Origin: Eubacterium sp. AF22-8LB | GTDB lineage: Bacteria > Bacillota_I > Bacilli_A > Erysipelotrichales > Erysipelotrichaceae | Length of the DNA: 64,000 bases | Assembly: GCF_003458715.1 (NCBI RefSeq) | Contig: NZ_QRVI01000004.1 | Coordinates: 49,044-113,043 of the forward strand | Direction of reading: 5' to 3' | Shown here: piece after piece, positions 8,340 through 16,215 of the stretch | How positions within the stretch are numbered: the first letter of the stretch is position 1 | Layout of the letters: each line of letters opens with the position of its first letter | Notes under the pieces: model-generated | Seen by the model: only the letters and a program-made list of their open reading frames with translations | What the model was told of the DNA's origin: nothing | The model's database searches: none | Program-made: the position numbers and the translations under genes

Positions 8340-9277
8340 TTTATATTTTATACGGAAAAGACAAAAGCATGGTTTCAATGAAGCTGGATGCGATTAAAAA
8401 AAGACATCATATAGAAGAAAATGTGAATGTATATGATGCACAAACCGATGATATATCTTCTGTTTTACAGGATTTAGACGCCTATTCGATTTTTGATGAT
8501 GATAAGATGATTATTGTGAATAATTGTACTTTCTTATCGAGCAAGAATACGACAAGCTATGAAGTGGATCCTTTTCTTTTAAGAAAAGACACAGAGATGA
8601 TTCTTGTGCTGGTTTGTCCAAGTGATAAATTGGATTCTAGAAAGAAAAAGGTCAAGGAAATCAGTAATGTGGCTACATTATATTCTTGTCTAGCTTTGGA
8701 TGAAAAGTCACAAAAGTTTTATGTGCAGGATAAATTAAAGGAGTATGGTGTAAAGGTTGATTTTAAAACATTAGATTGGATGACATCAAGAATGGGTTTG
8801 GATCCCATGTGTATTCAAAATGAGATAGAAAAGATTTCAATCTATTCTAAAAACCCGACGTTAGAAGATGTACAAAATTTATTAGTCGTAGAACCGATGA
8901 ATGATATTTTTAAAATGGTGGAAGCTTTCTTTAGCCAAAATGGAATTTTATTGTTAGCCTACTACCGTAACTTTAGAAAGCTGAATATGCAGCCCGTAGC
9001 CATAGTGGCACTACTTGCTAGTCAAATTCGCTTTCTGTTTCAAGTACGCGTATTAATGGATGAAGGCAAGGCGCAGGCAACCATTGCCCAAGAGCTAAAG
9101 GCCAATCCGTATCGTGTAAAGATCAATATGCAGAAGGCTATGCGCTTTTCAAGCGAAGCCTTACTTTACAATCTATCTTTATTAGCTGACTTTGATCAAC
9201 AAATGAAAATGGGTAAGATTGATAAGGATGATGGCTTTGAATACTTCTGTCTAAACTTAATGTTGAACAAGGAATAG
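8336..9277 (+). CDS. holA: DNA polymerase III subunit delta
   Basis: A 313-residue HolA/YqeN with N-terminal YILYGKDKSM (clamp-loader ATPase-like fold without Walker A) and the conserved MQPVAIVALLASQIRFLFQ-type collar region near residue 220. It opens the beta clamp in the replicase clamp loader. The ATG overlaps the comEC stop by 4 bp, so translation is probably coupled. Position after comEC matches B. subtilis. Confidence 0.92.
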   Translation: MIYILYGKDKSMVSMKLDAIKKRHHIEENVNVYDAQTDDISSVLQDLDAYSIFDDDKMIIVNNCTFLSSKNTTSYEVDPFLLRKDTEMILVLVCPSDKLDSRKKKVKEISNVATLYSCLALDEKSQKFYVQDKLKEYGVKVDFKTLDWMTSRMGLDPMCIQNEIEKISIYSKNPTLEDVQNLLVVEPMNDIFKMVEAFFSQNGILLLAYYRNFRKLNMQPVAIVALLASQIRFLFQVRVLMDEGKAQATIAQELKANPYRVKINMQKAMRFSSEALLYNLSLLADFDQQMKMGKIDKDDGFEYFCLNLMLNKE

Positions 9278-9292
9278 TCCTTGTTCTTTTTT
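9265..9292 (+). terminator. holA terminator
   Basis: Perfect 9-bp arms GAACAAGGA and TCCTTGTTC with loop ATAG that contains the holA TAG, then six T. Confidence 0.85.
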
Positions 9293-9370
9293 AATTAGCA
9301 AAAATGAAATGTGTGAAAAAGTGAAGGTGTTATTCAAACATTTTAGGATGTAAAAAAGGTTCGATTTATA

Positions 9371-9396
9371 AAAAAAAAGAAGTCATATGACTTCTT
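9371..9396 (-). terminator. rpsT terminator
   Basis: A perfect 20-base palindrome (9377-9396) followed on the minus strand by an uninterrupted run of T. It faces the holA terminator. Confidence 0.8.
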
Positions 9397-9405
9397 AATC
9401 CTTCA

Positions 9406-9669
9406 TTACGCGATTTCGTTAATAGCTTTTGCTAAACGTGCTTTTTGACGGCTAGCGTAGTTTTTGTGGTGAATACCTTTAGCTACGGCTTTGTCCAATT
9501 TTGAACTGCAGTCGTTGTAAGCTGCTACAGCAGCTTCTTTATCTTTAGCATCAACAGCTGCTAATACGGCTTTAATACTTGATTTCAATGCTGATTTTTT
9601 AGATACGACTAATTTGTGAGCCTTGTTATTTGTTAAGACACGTTTCTTTTGAGATTTAATCTGTGGCAT
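9406..9669 (-). CDS. rpsT: 30S ribosomal protein S20
   Basis: 87 residues, Lys/Ala-rich helical protein starting MPQIKSQKKRV with the typical S20 pattern. It binds 16S rRNA in the body of the small subunit. ATG 9669 is set by AGGAGG at 9678-9683 (8-nt spacing); the in-frame ATG at 9678 lies inside that SD. It is monocistronic and opposed to its neighbours, as in B. subtilis. Confidence 0.97.
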   Translation of the reverse strand: MPQIKSQKKRVLTNNKAHKLVVSKKSALKSSIKAVLAAVDAKDKEAAVAAYNDCSSKLDKAVAKGIHHKNYASRQKARLAKAINEIA

Positions 9670-9701
9670 GAAGTGCACCTCCTGACATAAATTGCAAATG
9701 G

Positions 9702-9730
9702 ATTATAGCAAATTTCTCGATTTATTGCAA
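9702..9730 (-). promoter_or_regulatory. rpsT promoter
   Basis: On the minus strand TTGCAA (9730-9725), 17-bp spacer, TATAAT (9707-9702) with an extended -10 TG. The fmt -10 lies 45 bp away facing the other way. Confidence 0.8.
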
Positions 9731-9751
9731 CACAACTTCGCAAAAATACGC

Positions 9752-9757
9752 TATAAT
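9752..9757 (+). promoter_or_regulatory. fmt -10 element
   Basis: TATAAT 24 bp before the fmt ATG with the SD GGAGTGAT between. No good -35 at the normal distance. Confidence 0.5.
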
Positions 9758-9780
9758 ACTCTAGTATTGGAGTGATATAT

Positions 9781-10710
9781 ATGGAAAATAGACGCATTAT
9801 TTTTATGGGAACACCCAAAATTGCTAGTGTCGTATTAAAAACAATGTTAGAAAACGATATACATGTAGGCTTAGTAGTAACGCAGCCAGATAAAAAAAAG
9901 GGACGTAAACAACAGGTTGTTTATTCGGAAGTTAAAGAAGTAGCTTTAGAATATGGTATCCCTGTATTTCAACCGATCAAAATTAAATCGGATTATCAAG
10001 CCATTCTCGATTTTGAACCCGATCTAATTGTCACTTGTGCCTATGGACAAATCGTACCGAAAGAAGTATTGGATCTACCAAAGTATGGTTGTGTCAATCT
10101 TCATGGTTCTTTGCTTCCTAAATATAGAGGGGGAGCACCAATTCAAAGAGCTATTTGGAATGGAGATAAGGTCAGTGGTATGTCTTTAATGAAAATGGCA
10201 CCAAAAATGGATGCGGGTCCTGTCTTAGCTCAAAAAGAAATTGAAATTTTGCCTAGTGATAATTCCACATCTTTATTTGATAAGATGGGAATTTGTGCGA
10301 GTGAACTATTACTTGAACATTTTGAAGAAATTTGTTCCGGAAAGGCTGTATATGTAGAGCAAGACGAAAGTAAAGTAATCTTTTCACCAGTTTTATCAAA
10401 AGAAGAGGAGCATATTGATTTGAATCAGGATGATGAACATATTTTAAATCAAATTCGTGCCTTCTCCGATGCGCCAGGTGCCTATGTATTATTAAAAGGA
10501 AAGAAATTTAAAATCTTAAAGGCAAGTTATTTGAAGGAAGCCAATTCATTCGCATCTTTAGTCAAGATTGGCAAGAACAAACTAGGAATTGGACTTCATT
10601 CAGGTACACTTGTGATTGAAACTTGTCAAATGGAAGGAAAGCCAGTCATGGATTGTGCAAACTTCTTTAATGGACAAGGCCGTAATTTAGTCGGAAATAG
10701 TGTAGAGTAG
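9781..10710 (+). CDS. fmt: methionyl-tRNA formyltransferase
   Basis: 309 residues. The N-terminal formyltransferase domain starts IIFMGTPKIAS and carries NLHGSLLPKYRGGAPIQ near residue 107, with the catalytic Asn and His. The C-terminal OB-like tRNA-binding domain follows. It formylates initiator Met-tRNA. The start ATG 9781 is preferred over GTG 9772 from SD spacing. No def gene is adjacent. It is followed 10 bp later by lepA. Confidence 0.96.
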   Translation: MENRRIIFMGTPKIASVVLKTMLENDIHVGLVVTQPDKKKGRKQQVVYSEVKEVALEYGIPVFQPIKIKSDYQAILDFEPDLIVTCAYGQIVPKEVLDLPKYGCVNLHGSLLPKYRGGAPIQRAIWNGDKVSGMSLMKMAPKMDAGPVLAQKEIEILPSDNSTSLFDKMGICASELLLEHFEEICSGKAVYVEQDESKVIFSPVLSKEEEHIDLNQDDEHILNQIRAFSDAPGAYVLLKGKKFKILKASYLKEANSFASLVKIGKNKLGIGLHSGTLVIETCQMEGKPVMDCANFFNGQGRNLVGNSVE

Positions 10711-10720
10711 GGGGAAGTCT

Positions 10721-12523
10721 ATGGATCAAAAGAATATTCGTAATTTTTGTATCATTGCACATATTGACCACGGAAAAAGTACGTTAGCCGATCGAATCCT
10801 AGAATTAACGGATACGGTTGAAAAACGTGAAATGAAAGATCAAATTCTAGATTCAATGGATCTAGAAAGAGAGCGTGGAATCACAATTAAATTAAATGCT
10901 GTACAGCTTGTATATCATGCCAAGGATGGTCAGGACTACTTGTTTCATTTGATTGATACACCGGGCCATGTCGACTTTACATATGAAGTGTCTCGCTCTT
11001 TAGCTGCATGTGATGGGGCTATTCTTGTGGTTGATGCAGCACAAGGCGTACAGGCACAGACTTTGGCAAATGTTTATTTAGCTTTAGAAAATGATTTGGA
11101 AATTTTACCTGTGTTAAATAAGGTGGATCTTCCAAGTGCACAGCCAGAGGTTGTAAAAAAAGAAATTGAAGACCTAATCGGATTAGATTGTAGTGAAGCC
11201 GTTGAAATCAGCGCAAAATCTGGATTGAATGTTGATCAAGTCTTAGAAGAAATCGTTCATAAGCTTCCAAGTCCAAAAGGAAATAAAGAAGCGCCTACAC
11301 AAGCCTTAGTTTTTGACTCTTTCTATGATTCATATCGTGGAATTATTGCGTTTGTTTCTGTAAAGAATGGAACTATCAAACCAAAAGATAAGATTCGTTT
11401 TATGGCTACGGGTGCAGAATATGAAGTCACAGAAGTCGGTGTTCGTACACCAAAAGAAGTAGTAGAAGACCAGTTGAACTGTGGAGATGTAGGATGGGTG
11501 AGTGCAGCCATTAAAAATATTGAAGATGTCCGTGTCGGTGATACGATTACAATCGCATCCAATCCAGCTGATGAACCACTATCTGGATATCGTGAAATGC
11601 ACCCAATGGTTTATTGCGGTTTATATCCCGTGGATAATGCGCGTTATGATGATTTAAAGGAAGCTTTATCAAAATTAAAATTAAATGATGCAGCCCTACA
11701 TTTTGAACCCGAAACTTCCCAAGCCTTAGGCTTTGGCTTTCGATGTGGATTCTTAGGCTTATTACATATGGACGTTGTAGAAGAGCGTTTAGAACGTGAA
11801 TACAATTTAAGCTTGATTGCGACAAGCCCATCCGTAATTTATCGTGTCTATAAAACCGATGGTACGATGGAAGAAATCGACAACCCATCGGCTTTACCAG
11901 AGCCACAAAAGGTAGATCATATTGAAGAGCCATATGTAAAATGTGACATCATGGTACCAAAGGAATATGTGGGACCTATGATGGATCTTTGTCAGAAAAA
12001 ACGTGGAGAATATGTAGATCTTCAAGTTTTGGATGATGTTCGTATGATGATGGTGTACCAAATGCCATTAAGTGAAATTATTTATGACTTCTTTGATAAG
12101 ATGAAATCCTGCACAAAAGGATATGCGAGCTTTGACTATGAATTTAGTGGTTATCGCACAAGCTCATTAGTGAAGATGGATATCTTATTGAATGGACAAA
12201 TTGTCGATGCCCTATCTACAATTGTCTTTAGAGACTTTGCGTATAACCGCGGTAATGCGATGGCTGTTAAATTAAAAGATTTGATTCCTAAGCAGCAATT
12301 TGAAATTCCAGTTCAGGCTGCCATTGGAGGAAAAATCATTGCGCGTACAAACATTAAGGCATTGCGTAAAAACGTTTTGGCAAAATGTTACGGTGGTGAT
12401 ATCTCACGTAAGAAGAAATTGTTGGAGAAACAAAAAGAAGGTAAGAAACGTATGAAGATGGTAGGTTCGGTAGAAATTCCTCAGGAAGCGTTTATGGCCG
12501 TTCTTAGCATGGATGATGATTAA
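10721..12523 (+). CDS. lepA: elongation factor 4 (LepA), ribosomal GTPase
   Basis: 600 residues, full length. G motifs AHIDHGKST (about residue 11), the RERGITI switch, DTPGHVDF and NKVD are intact, then the EF-G-like domains and the LepA-specific C-terminal domain ending with the basic RKKKLLEKQKEGKKR segment that contacts tRNA. LepA binds ribosomes and affects initiation and assembly. Its stop overlaps the hemW start by one base, a conserved lepA-hemW order. Confidence 0.97.
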   Translation: MDQKNIRNFCIIAHIDHGKSTLADRILELTDTVEKREMKDQILDSMDLERERGITIKLNAVQLVYHAKDGQDYLFHLIDTPGHVDFTYEVSRSLAACDGAILVVDAAQGVQAQTLANVYLALENDLEILPVLNKVDLPSAQPEVVKKEIEDLIGLDCSEAVEISAKSGLNVDQVLEEIVHKLPSPKGNKEAPTQALVFDSFYDSYRGIIAFVSVKNGTIKPKDKIRFMATGAEYEVTEVGVRTPKEVVEDQLNCGDVGWVSAAIKNIEDVRVGDTITIASNPADEPLSGYREMHPMVYCGLYPVDNARYDDLKEALSKLKLNDAALHFEPETSQALGFGFRCGFLGLLHMDVVEERLEREYNLSLIATSPSVIYRVYKTDGTMEEIDNPSALPEPQKVDHIEEPYVKCDIMVPKEYVGPMMDLCQKKRGEYVDLQVLDDVRMMMVYQMPLSEIIYDFFDKMKSCTKGYASFDYEFSGYRTSSLVKMDILLNGQIVDALSTIVFRDFAYNRGNAMAVKLKDLIPKQQFEIPVQAAIGGKIIARTNIKALRKNVLAKCYGGDISRKKKLLEKQKEGKKRMKMVGSVEIPQEAFMAVLSMDDD

Positions 12524-13602
12524 TGGTACCCTCATGTTATGTGCATATTCCATTCTGTGATTCGATATGCAGCTATTGCGACTTTGTTCGCGTTCAAAAA
12601 AATGAAATGTTCTTTTCAAATTGGAAAGAGCAGTTGATTCAAGAAATTCAAGAGTATAAGATCCATGATCTTCATACTCTTTATTTTGGTGGAGGCACAC
12701 CCAGTTTATTAAGTGTGAATGACTTTAGTGAAATACGAAATTATTTTCCCGCTTCTATCGATGAATTTACTGTAGAATGCAATCCGGAATCATTGAGTGA
12801 TGAAAAGCTAAGGTTATATGAAAGCTTAGGTGTCAATCGTATTAGTTTAGGTGTACAAAGTTTTAAGGATGAACTTCTTCAAGTGTGCAACCGAAGACAT
12901 ACGGTTAGTCAGGCTGTTTCGGTGATTGAAAAAATTAAGAAGAGTTCGATTTCAACGTTTTCCATTGATTTGATTTTTGGCTTGCCCAACCAAACGATGG
13001 AAGATGTGAAGCATGATATTTCAATGTTTTTAAGTTTAGATATACCGCATTTATCTATTTATTCTTTGCAGATTGAAGAAAATTCTGTCTTTGGCAAGAC
13101 TGGCATTGAACCAATCGATTCGGATTTAGAGGCCGATATGTTTGAATATATCACAAAGACTTTAGAAGAAGCAGGTTATATTCATTATGAAATCTCAAGC
13201 TTTTGTAAGCCAGGCCATCATTCAAGACATAATCTAGCCTATTGGCAAGATCAAGACTTTTATGGCATTGGATGCGGAGCTAGTGGAAGAATCAATGGAA
13301 TTCGTTATGATAATACGACAAACTTAAAAGAGTATTGTTTGAAAGGATCTTGTCCTACATATATTTCTGAAACATTGTTAGAAAGAAGTATGGATGCGAT
13401 TATGATGGCTTTGCGTACCAAGTTTGGATTGAACATTTTAGCGTGGAATGAAAGGTATCAAAGTGATTTTAGATTGAAGTATGCATCTGTTTTGTCAAAA
13501 TATGCAGCTTACTTTGAATATAGTGAAAATCACATCTATTTGAATGATGCAGGACTTGAAATATTAAATACGATTCTAGTTGATTTTATGATGATTGAGT
13601 GA
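12523..13602 (+). CDS. hemW: HemW-type radical SAM protein (heme chaperone-like)
   Basis: 359 residues. N-terminal YVHIPFCDSICSYCDF gives the CX3CX2C cluster motif, followed by LYFGGGTPSLL and the VECNPES strand, then the C-terminal HemN-like domain. HemW proteins bind heme; they lack coproporphyrinogen dehydrogenase activity and are often mislabelled hemN. The last ~36 codons are duplicated at the other side of the downstream insertion sequence, but this copy is intact. Confidence 0.94.
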   Translation: MVPSCYVHIPFCDSICSYCDFVRVQKNEMFFSNWKEQLIQEIQEYKIHDLHTLYFGGGTPSLLSVNDFSEIRNYFPASIDEFTVECNPESLSDEKLRLYESLGVNRISLGVQSFKDELLQVCNRRHTVSQAVSVIEKIKKSSISTFSIDLIFGLPNQTMEDVKHDISMFLSLDIPHLSIYSLQIEENSVFGKTGIEPIDSDLEADMFEYITKTLEEAGYIHYEISSFCKPGHHSRHNLAYWQDQDFYGIGCGASGRINGIRYDNTTNLKEYCLKGSCPTYISETLLERSMDAIMMALRTKFGLNILAWNERYQSDFRLKYASVLSKYAAYFEYSENHIYLNDAGLEILNTILVDFMMIE

Positions 13603-13608
13603 TATTAT
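13494..13608. repeat. left copy of the 115-bp IS target-site duplication
   Basis: Identical over 115 bp to 15683-15797. It covers the 3' end of hemW and the six bases after its stop. The boundary base is uncertain by one at the left. Confidence 0.95.
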
Positions 13609-13632
13609 CCCGAGTTTGACAGTTGAAAAAGT

Positions 13633-13687
13633 AAAAAGTGCTAGAAAGCCTTTATTCAAGGTTTAATCTAGCACTTTCGTTTTTTTG
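13633..13687. terminator. bidirectional terminator at the IS left end
   Basis: Perfect 11-bp outer arms 13635-13645 and 13667-13677, an inner 7-bp stem with one G-T pair, T run on the plus side (13681-13686) and a T-rich run on the minus side. It would end the transposase transcript and also block transcription entering from hemW. Confidence 0.8.
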
Positions 13688-13705
13688 AAATGTTGTATGT
13701 GATTT

Positions 13706-15547
13706 CTATTTTGAAATTTTTTTTACTATTTTGTTTAAATCACTTGGTCTATAGTACTTTCTGTTTAGTTGTAGCTCGAAACATCTTTCTAATGCATCTA
13801 ATGCCTGACTTCCACTATAGATGGATTTGTAGTACATGTCATCCATATTTACTACATTCATATTTCGTAATGTTTTTATTAGGTTTGATGTTGTTACATG
13901 AGTTAAGTTGTCATCCAACTTGCACTCCATAAGCCTGTATATAAGTAGTGCAGTGTAGCAGATCAAGAAATGTGCACGTATTCTTTCTGGCTTTCTCAAG
14001 AATACTGGTCTTGCATCGAAATTAGTCTTCATGATTCTAAAACAGTCTTCGATTTTGTATCTATTTTGAGCTACTGCTAGGATGTCTTTGGCTGAATCGT
14101 CAAGGTTTGTTGCGACGGCATAGAATCCATCGTATTTTTCTTCTTCATGGATTTTATCCATATCCAACACATAATTAGCTGTATCAGATGATGTGTTCTT
14201 AAGGAATCGACGTATATCGTTGGGTCCTTTTTTTATCTTTTCAGGATCTTTAAGTCTTAATAACTTTTTAGCACGTTCAAGCTGTCTTTCGCGGATAGTC
14301 CTCTGGTATTCCATCATCTTTCTAGAGAAAGTGACAATGATATATTGATGTAATGTTCCTTTGGCTTTTACTTTTTTTGTTCGACCGTTCTTATATACTT
14401 TTTCTTCATAAAGTCCTGTATCCATGGCCGTGTTGGCTGGAATCGCTTTATAGGCAAAATCATTGTATAGACTTAGATTGTTTGCGTCTTTTTTATTAAA
14501 TGTTCGCATTTCTTTCAATGTGATCGCATCGTCATTTGACAATAGACGGTAGTTTGAATCGTTGAATACGATATCTTTGATCTCTTGTCCAAGTTTTTTT
14601 ACTGACTGTGTAACGATATAGGCTCTACCACCCATATCATTGAATTTACGGATATTGTAGGATCCAAGTCCTGCATCCGCACAATATATGAACTTTTTGT
14701 TTCCGGTCATTTTTATAACTTCTTTTTCAAGTGGAACGGCAGTAAGCTGTTCATTTGTGTTTCCTGGATGAATACACATAGAAATAGGGATTCCACGGCT
14801 GTCCATGATAAGCCCCATTTCAACAATAGGAGATGTCTTGTTTTCCTTACTGATTCCGAACTGACGAAGTCCAAGGATAATTTCTCCAGTAACTTCGTCA
14901 ACAATCTCCTCATCAGGCTTTTCTGTTTCAAAGAAATAGTTTGTACAGTCATAGTACATAACTGAAGTATCTCGTTTAACGATGTTTTCGGAATTGTCAA
15001 AAAGATGTTTTAAATATTTGTCACTGTTTCTGTCTAGAATATCCAAGAAACGAATCATATGTTGGTATTCAACCTGAGGTTTCTCATAGTATGTATCAAG
15101 TTTATCGTATGTTCCATATTTACTGGCAGGATCCAGAATCCTTGCATAGGTAAGAAACTGACAGATTTTATTACAGTCGTAGGTGATCTTTCGGTCAGAA
15201 GAAACTGATTTAAAAAAATCAGACAGATTCAATTTGGCATAGATATCCTTAAGATACAGATATCCAATGTTCAAACTAGTAGAATTCGAACAAGGAGAAT
15301 CATTAGAAGGGATTCTTTCATTAAAGTCCATAGTAACAATGAATTCAGATCTGCCAGAACGATATTCCTCATTCATTTTTTTTACTTCGTTTTTAGCGTA
15401 TTCCAAAGGATTATCCGTTATAAGAAGAAGCTCAGAATGTTTACCTAATCTTTTGATATTTTTGGTTGTCGTTTTTTTACCATTTCTAAATCCCTGCTGA
15501 ATATAGTAAGTAGGATCTTTAAGTCGTTTATCATAATACAGTTTCAT
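13706..15547 (-). CDS. IS1634-family transposase
   Basis: About 613 residues with a DDE RNase H-like fold: first Asp in MYYDCTNYFF, second in YCADAGLGS, and the Glu in YKIEDCFRIMK, which is the YREK-type motif of the IS4 superfamily. A large beta/helical insertion lies between the second Asp and the Glu. I chose ATG 15547 (MKLYYDKR) because AAAGGATGG precedes it; upstream in-frame codons encode a Cys/Phe-rich stretch unlike the family. The reading frame is uninterrupted, so the element may be active. Confidence 0.92.
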   Translation of the reverse strand: MKLYYDKRLKDPTYYIQQGFRNGKKTTTKNIKRLGKHSELLLITDNPLEYAKNEVKKMNEEYRSGRSEFIVTMDFNERIPSNDSPCSNSTSLNIGYLYLKDIYAKLNLSDFFKSVSSDRKITYDCNKICQFLTYARILDPASKYGTYDKLDTYYEKPQVEYQHMIRFLDILDRNSDKYLKHLFDNSENIVKRDTSVMYYDCTNYFFETEKPDEEIVDEVTGEIILGLRQFGISKENKTSPIVEMGLIMDSRGIPISMCIHPGNTNEQLTAVPLEKEVIKMTGNKKFIYCADAGLGSYNIRKFNDMGGRAYIVTQSVKKLGQEIKDIVFNDSNYRLLSNDDAITLKEMRTFNKKDANNLSLYNDFAYKAIPANTAMDTGLYEEKVYKNGRTKKVKAKGTLHQYIIVTFSRKMMEYQRTIRERQLERAKKLLRLKDPEKIKKGPNDIRRFLKNTSSDTANYVLDMDKIHEEEKYDGFYAVATNLDDSAKDILAVAQNRYKIEDCFRIMKTNFDARPVFLRKPERIRAHFLICYTALLIYRLMECKLDDNLTHVTTSNLIKTLRNMNVVNMDDMYYKSIYSGSQALDALERCFELQLNRKYYRPSDLNKIVKKISK

Positions 15548-15682
15548 AGAAGCGCCATCCTTTACAACCATTATATCACAATTACAACACATACAACAGT
15601 AAAAAAATAAAAATTTGACGAAAAAAAAGCCGTACATAAACGACATTTGGCTATTTTGGCTATGAGCAAGTGTTAAACTCCC

Positions 15683-15797
15683 GTCAAAATATGCAGCTTA
15701 CTTTGAATATAGTGAAAATCACATCTATTTGAATGATGCAGGACTTGAAATATTAAATACGATTCTAGTTGATTTTATGATGATTGAGTGATATTAT
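15683..15797. repeat. right copy of the 115-bp IS target-site duplication
   Basis: Copy of hemW's last codons plus six bases, now detached from hemW. It is not a gene, but its 3' end carries the rpsO promoter. Confidence 0.95.
15769..15797 (+). promoter_or_regulatory. rpsO promoter inside the duplicated segment
   Basis: TTGATT (15769-15774), 17-bp spacer, TATTAT (15792-15797) with extended -10 TG at 15789-15790. The last base of the -10 is the last base of the duplication. The same promoter exists at 13580-13608, where it points into the IS terminator. Confidence 0.7.
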
Positions 15798-15810
15798 TTA
15801 ATAGCTTTTG

Positions 15811-15848
15811 TACTGAGAGTCTGGAAACTTCCAACCTTTCGCTCGGTA
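15811..15848 (+). promoter_or_regulatory. structured rpsO leader, candidate S15 autoregulatory site
   Basis: TACTGAG (15811-15817) pairs with CTCGGTA (15842-15848, one G-T pair) and encloses a TGGA/TCCA hairpin. It lies between the promoter and the rpsO SD. S15 is known to bind its own mRNA leader in several bacteria; that this is such a site is inferred. Confidence 0.45.
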
Positions 15849-15881
15849 GAAAAGGACTAATATACATGGAGGAAGAAAAAA

Positions 15882-16148
15882 ATGTTATTAAAAGCTGAAA
15901 AAAAAGCAATTATGCAAGAGTATGCAGTACACGAAGGTGACACAGGTTCTCCTGAAGTTCAAATCGCTGTATTGACAGAAGAAATTAACCGTTTAACTGA
16001 ACACTTCAAGGAACACAAACACGATTACCACTCACAACGTGGATTGATGAAAAAAGTTGGTCGTCGTAAAAAATTATTAGCTTACTTGAAGGGTAAAGAT
16101 TTAGACCGTTACAAAGCATTGATCGCTAAATTAGGTTTAAGAAAGTAA
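15882..16148 (+). CDS. rpsO: 30S ribosomal protein S15
   Basis: 88 residues with the conserved HEGDTGSPEVQIA and DYHSQRGLMKKVGRRKKLLAYL motif regions that contact the 16S rRNA three-way junction. Strong SD GGAGGAAG. The rpsO-pnp order is the usual one. The IS insertion lies upstream but the promoter is preserved. Confidence 0.98.
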   Translation: MLLKAEKKAIMQEYAVHEGDTGSPEVQIAVLTEEINRLTEHFKEHKHDYHSQRGLMKKVGRRKKLLAYLKGKDLDRYKALIAKLGLRK

Positions 16149-16171
16149 TCGAAAAGATTACTTTTTTTTTA
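16143..16171 (+). terminator. rpsO terminator
   Basis: 8-bp perfect arms 16143-16150 and 16156-16163 overlapping the rpsO stop, then a run of T. Confidence 0.85.
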
Positions 16172-16215
16172 GCTATTTATTTGTTATTATATATAAGTAT
16201 GATTGAGGTGAAAAA

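Larger units (their letters stand above)
13609..15682. mobile_element. IS1634-type insertion sequence (~2.07 kb)
   Basis: One transposase gene on the minus strand between imperfect terminal inverted repeats (left GAGTTTGACAGTTG at 13612, right reverse complement GAGTTTAACACTTG, 12 of 14 identical), flanked by a 115-bp direct repeat. IS1634 of Mycoplasma mycoides is known for long, variable target duplications, and the transposase is of the matching IS4-superfamily type. The element sits between hemW and rpsO without breaking either gene. Confidence 0.9.

Noticed and set aside
13690..13932. Plus-strand frame opposite the transposase end
   Set aside because: Antisense shadow within the IS; no SD and low-complexity hydrophobic residues.
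14713..15000. Second minus-strand frame inside the transposase
   Set aside because: Out-of-frame shadow; the main frame is intact with all DDE residues.
15683..15787. Second hemW-like coding fragment
   Set aside because: It is the right copy of the IS target duplication, without start or function.
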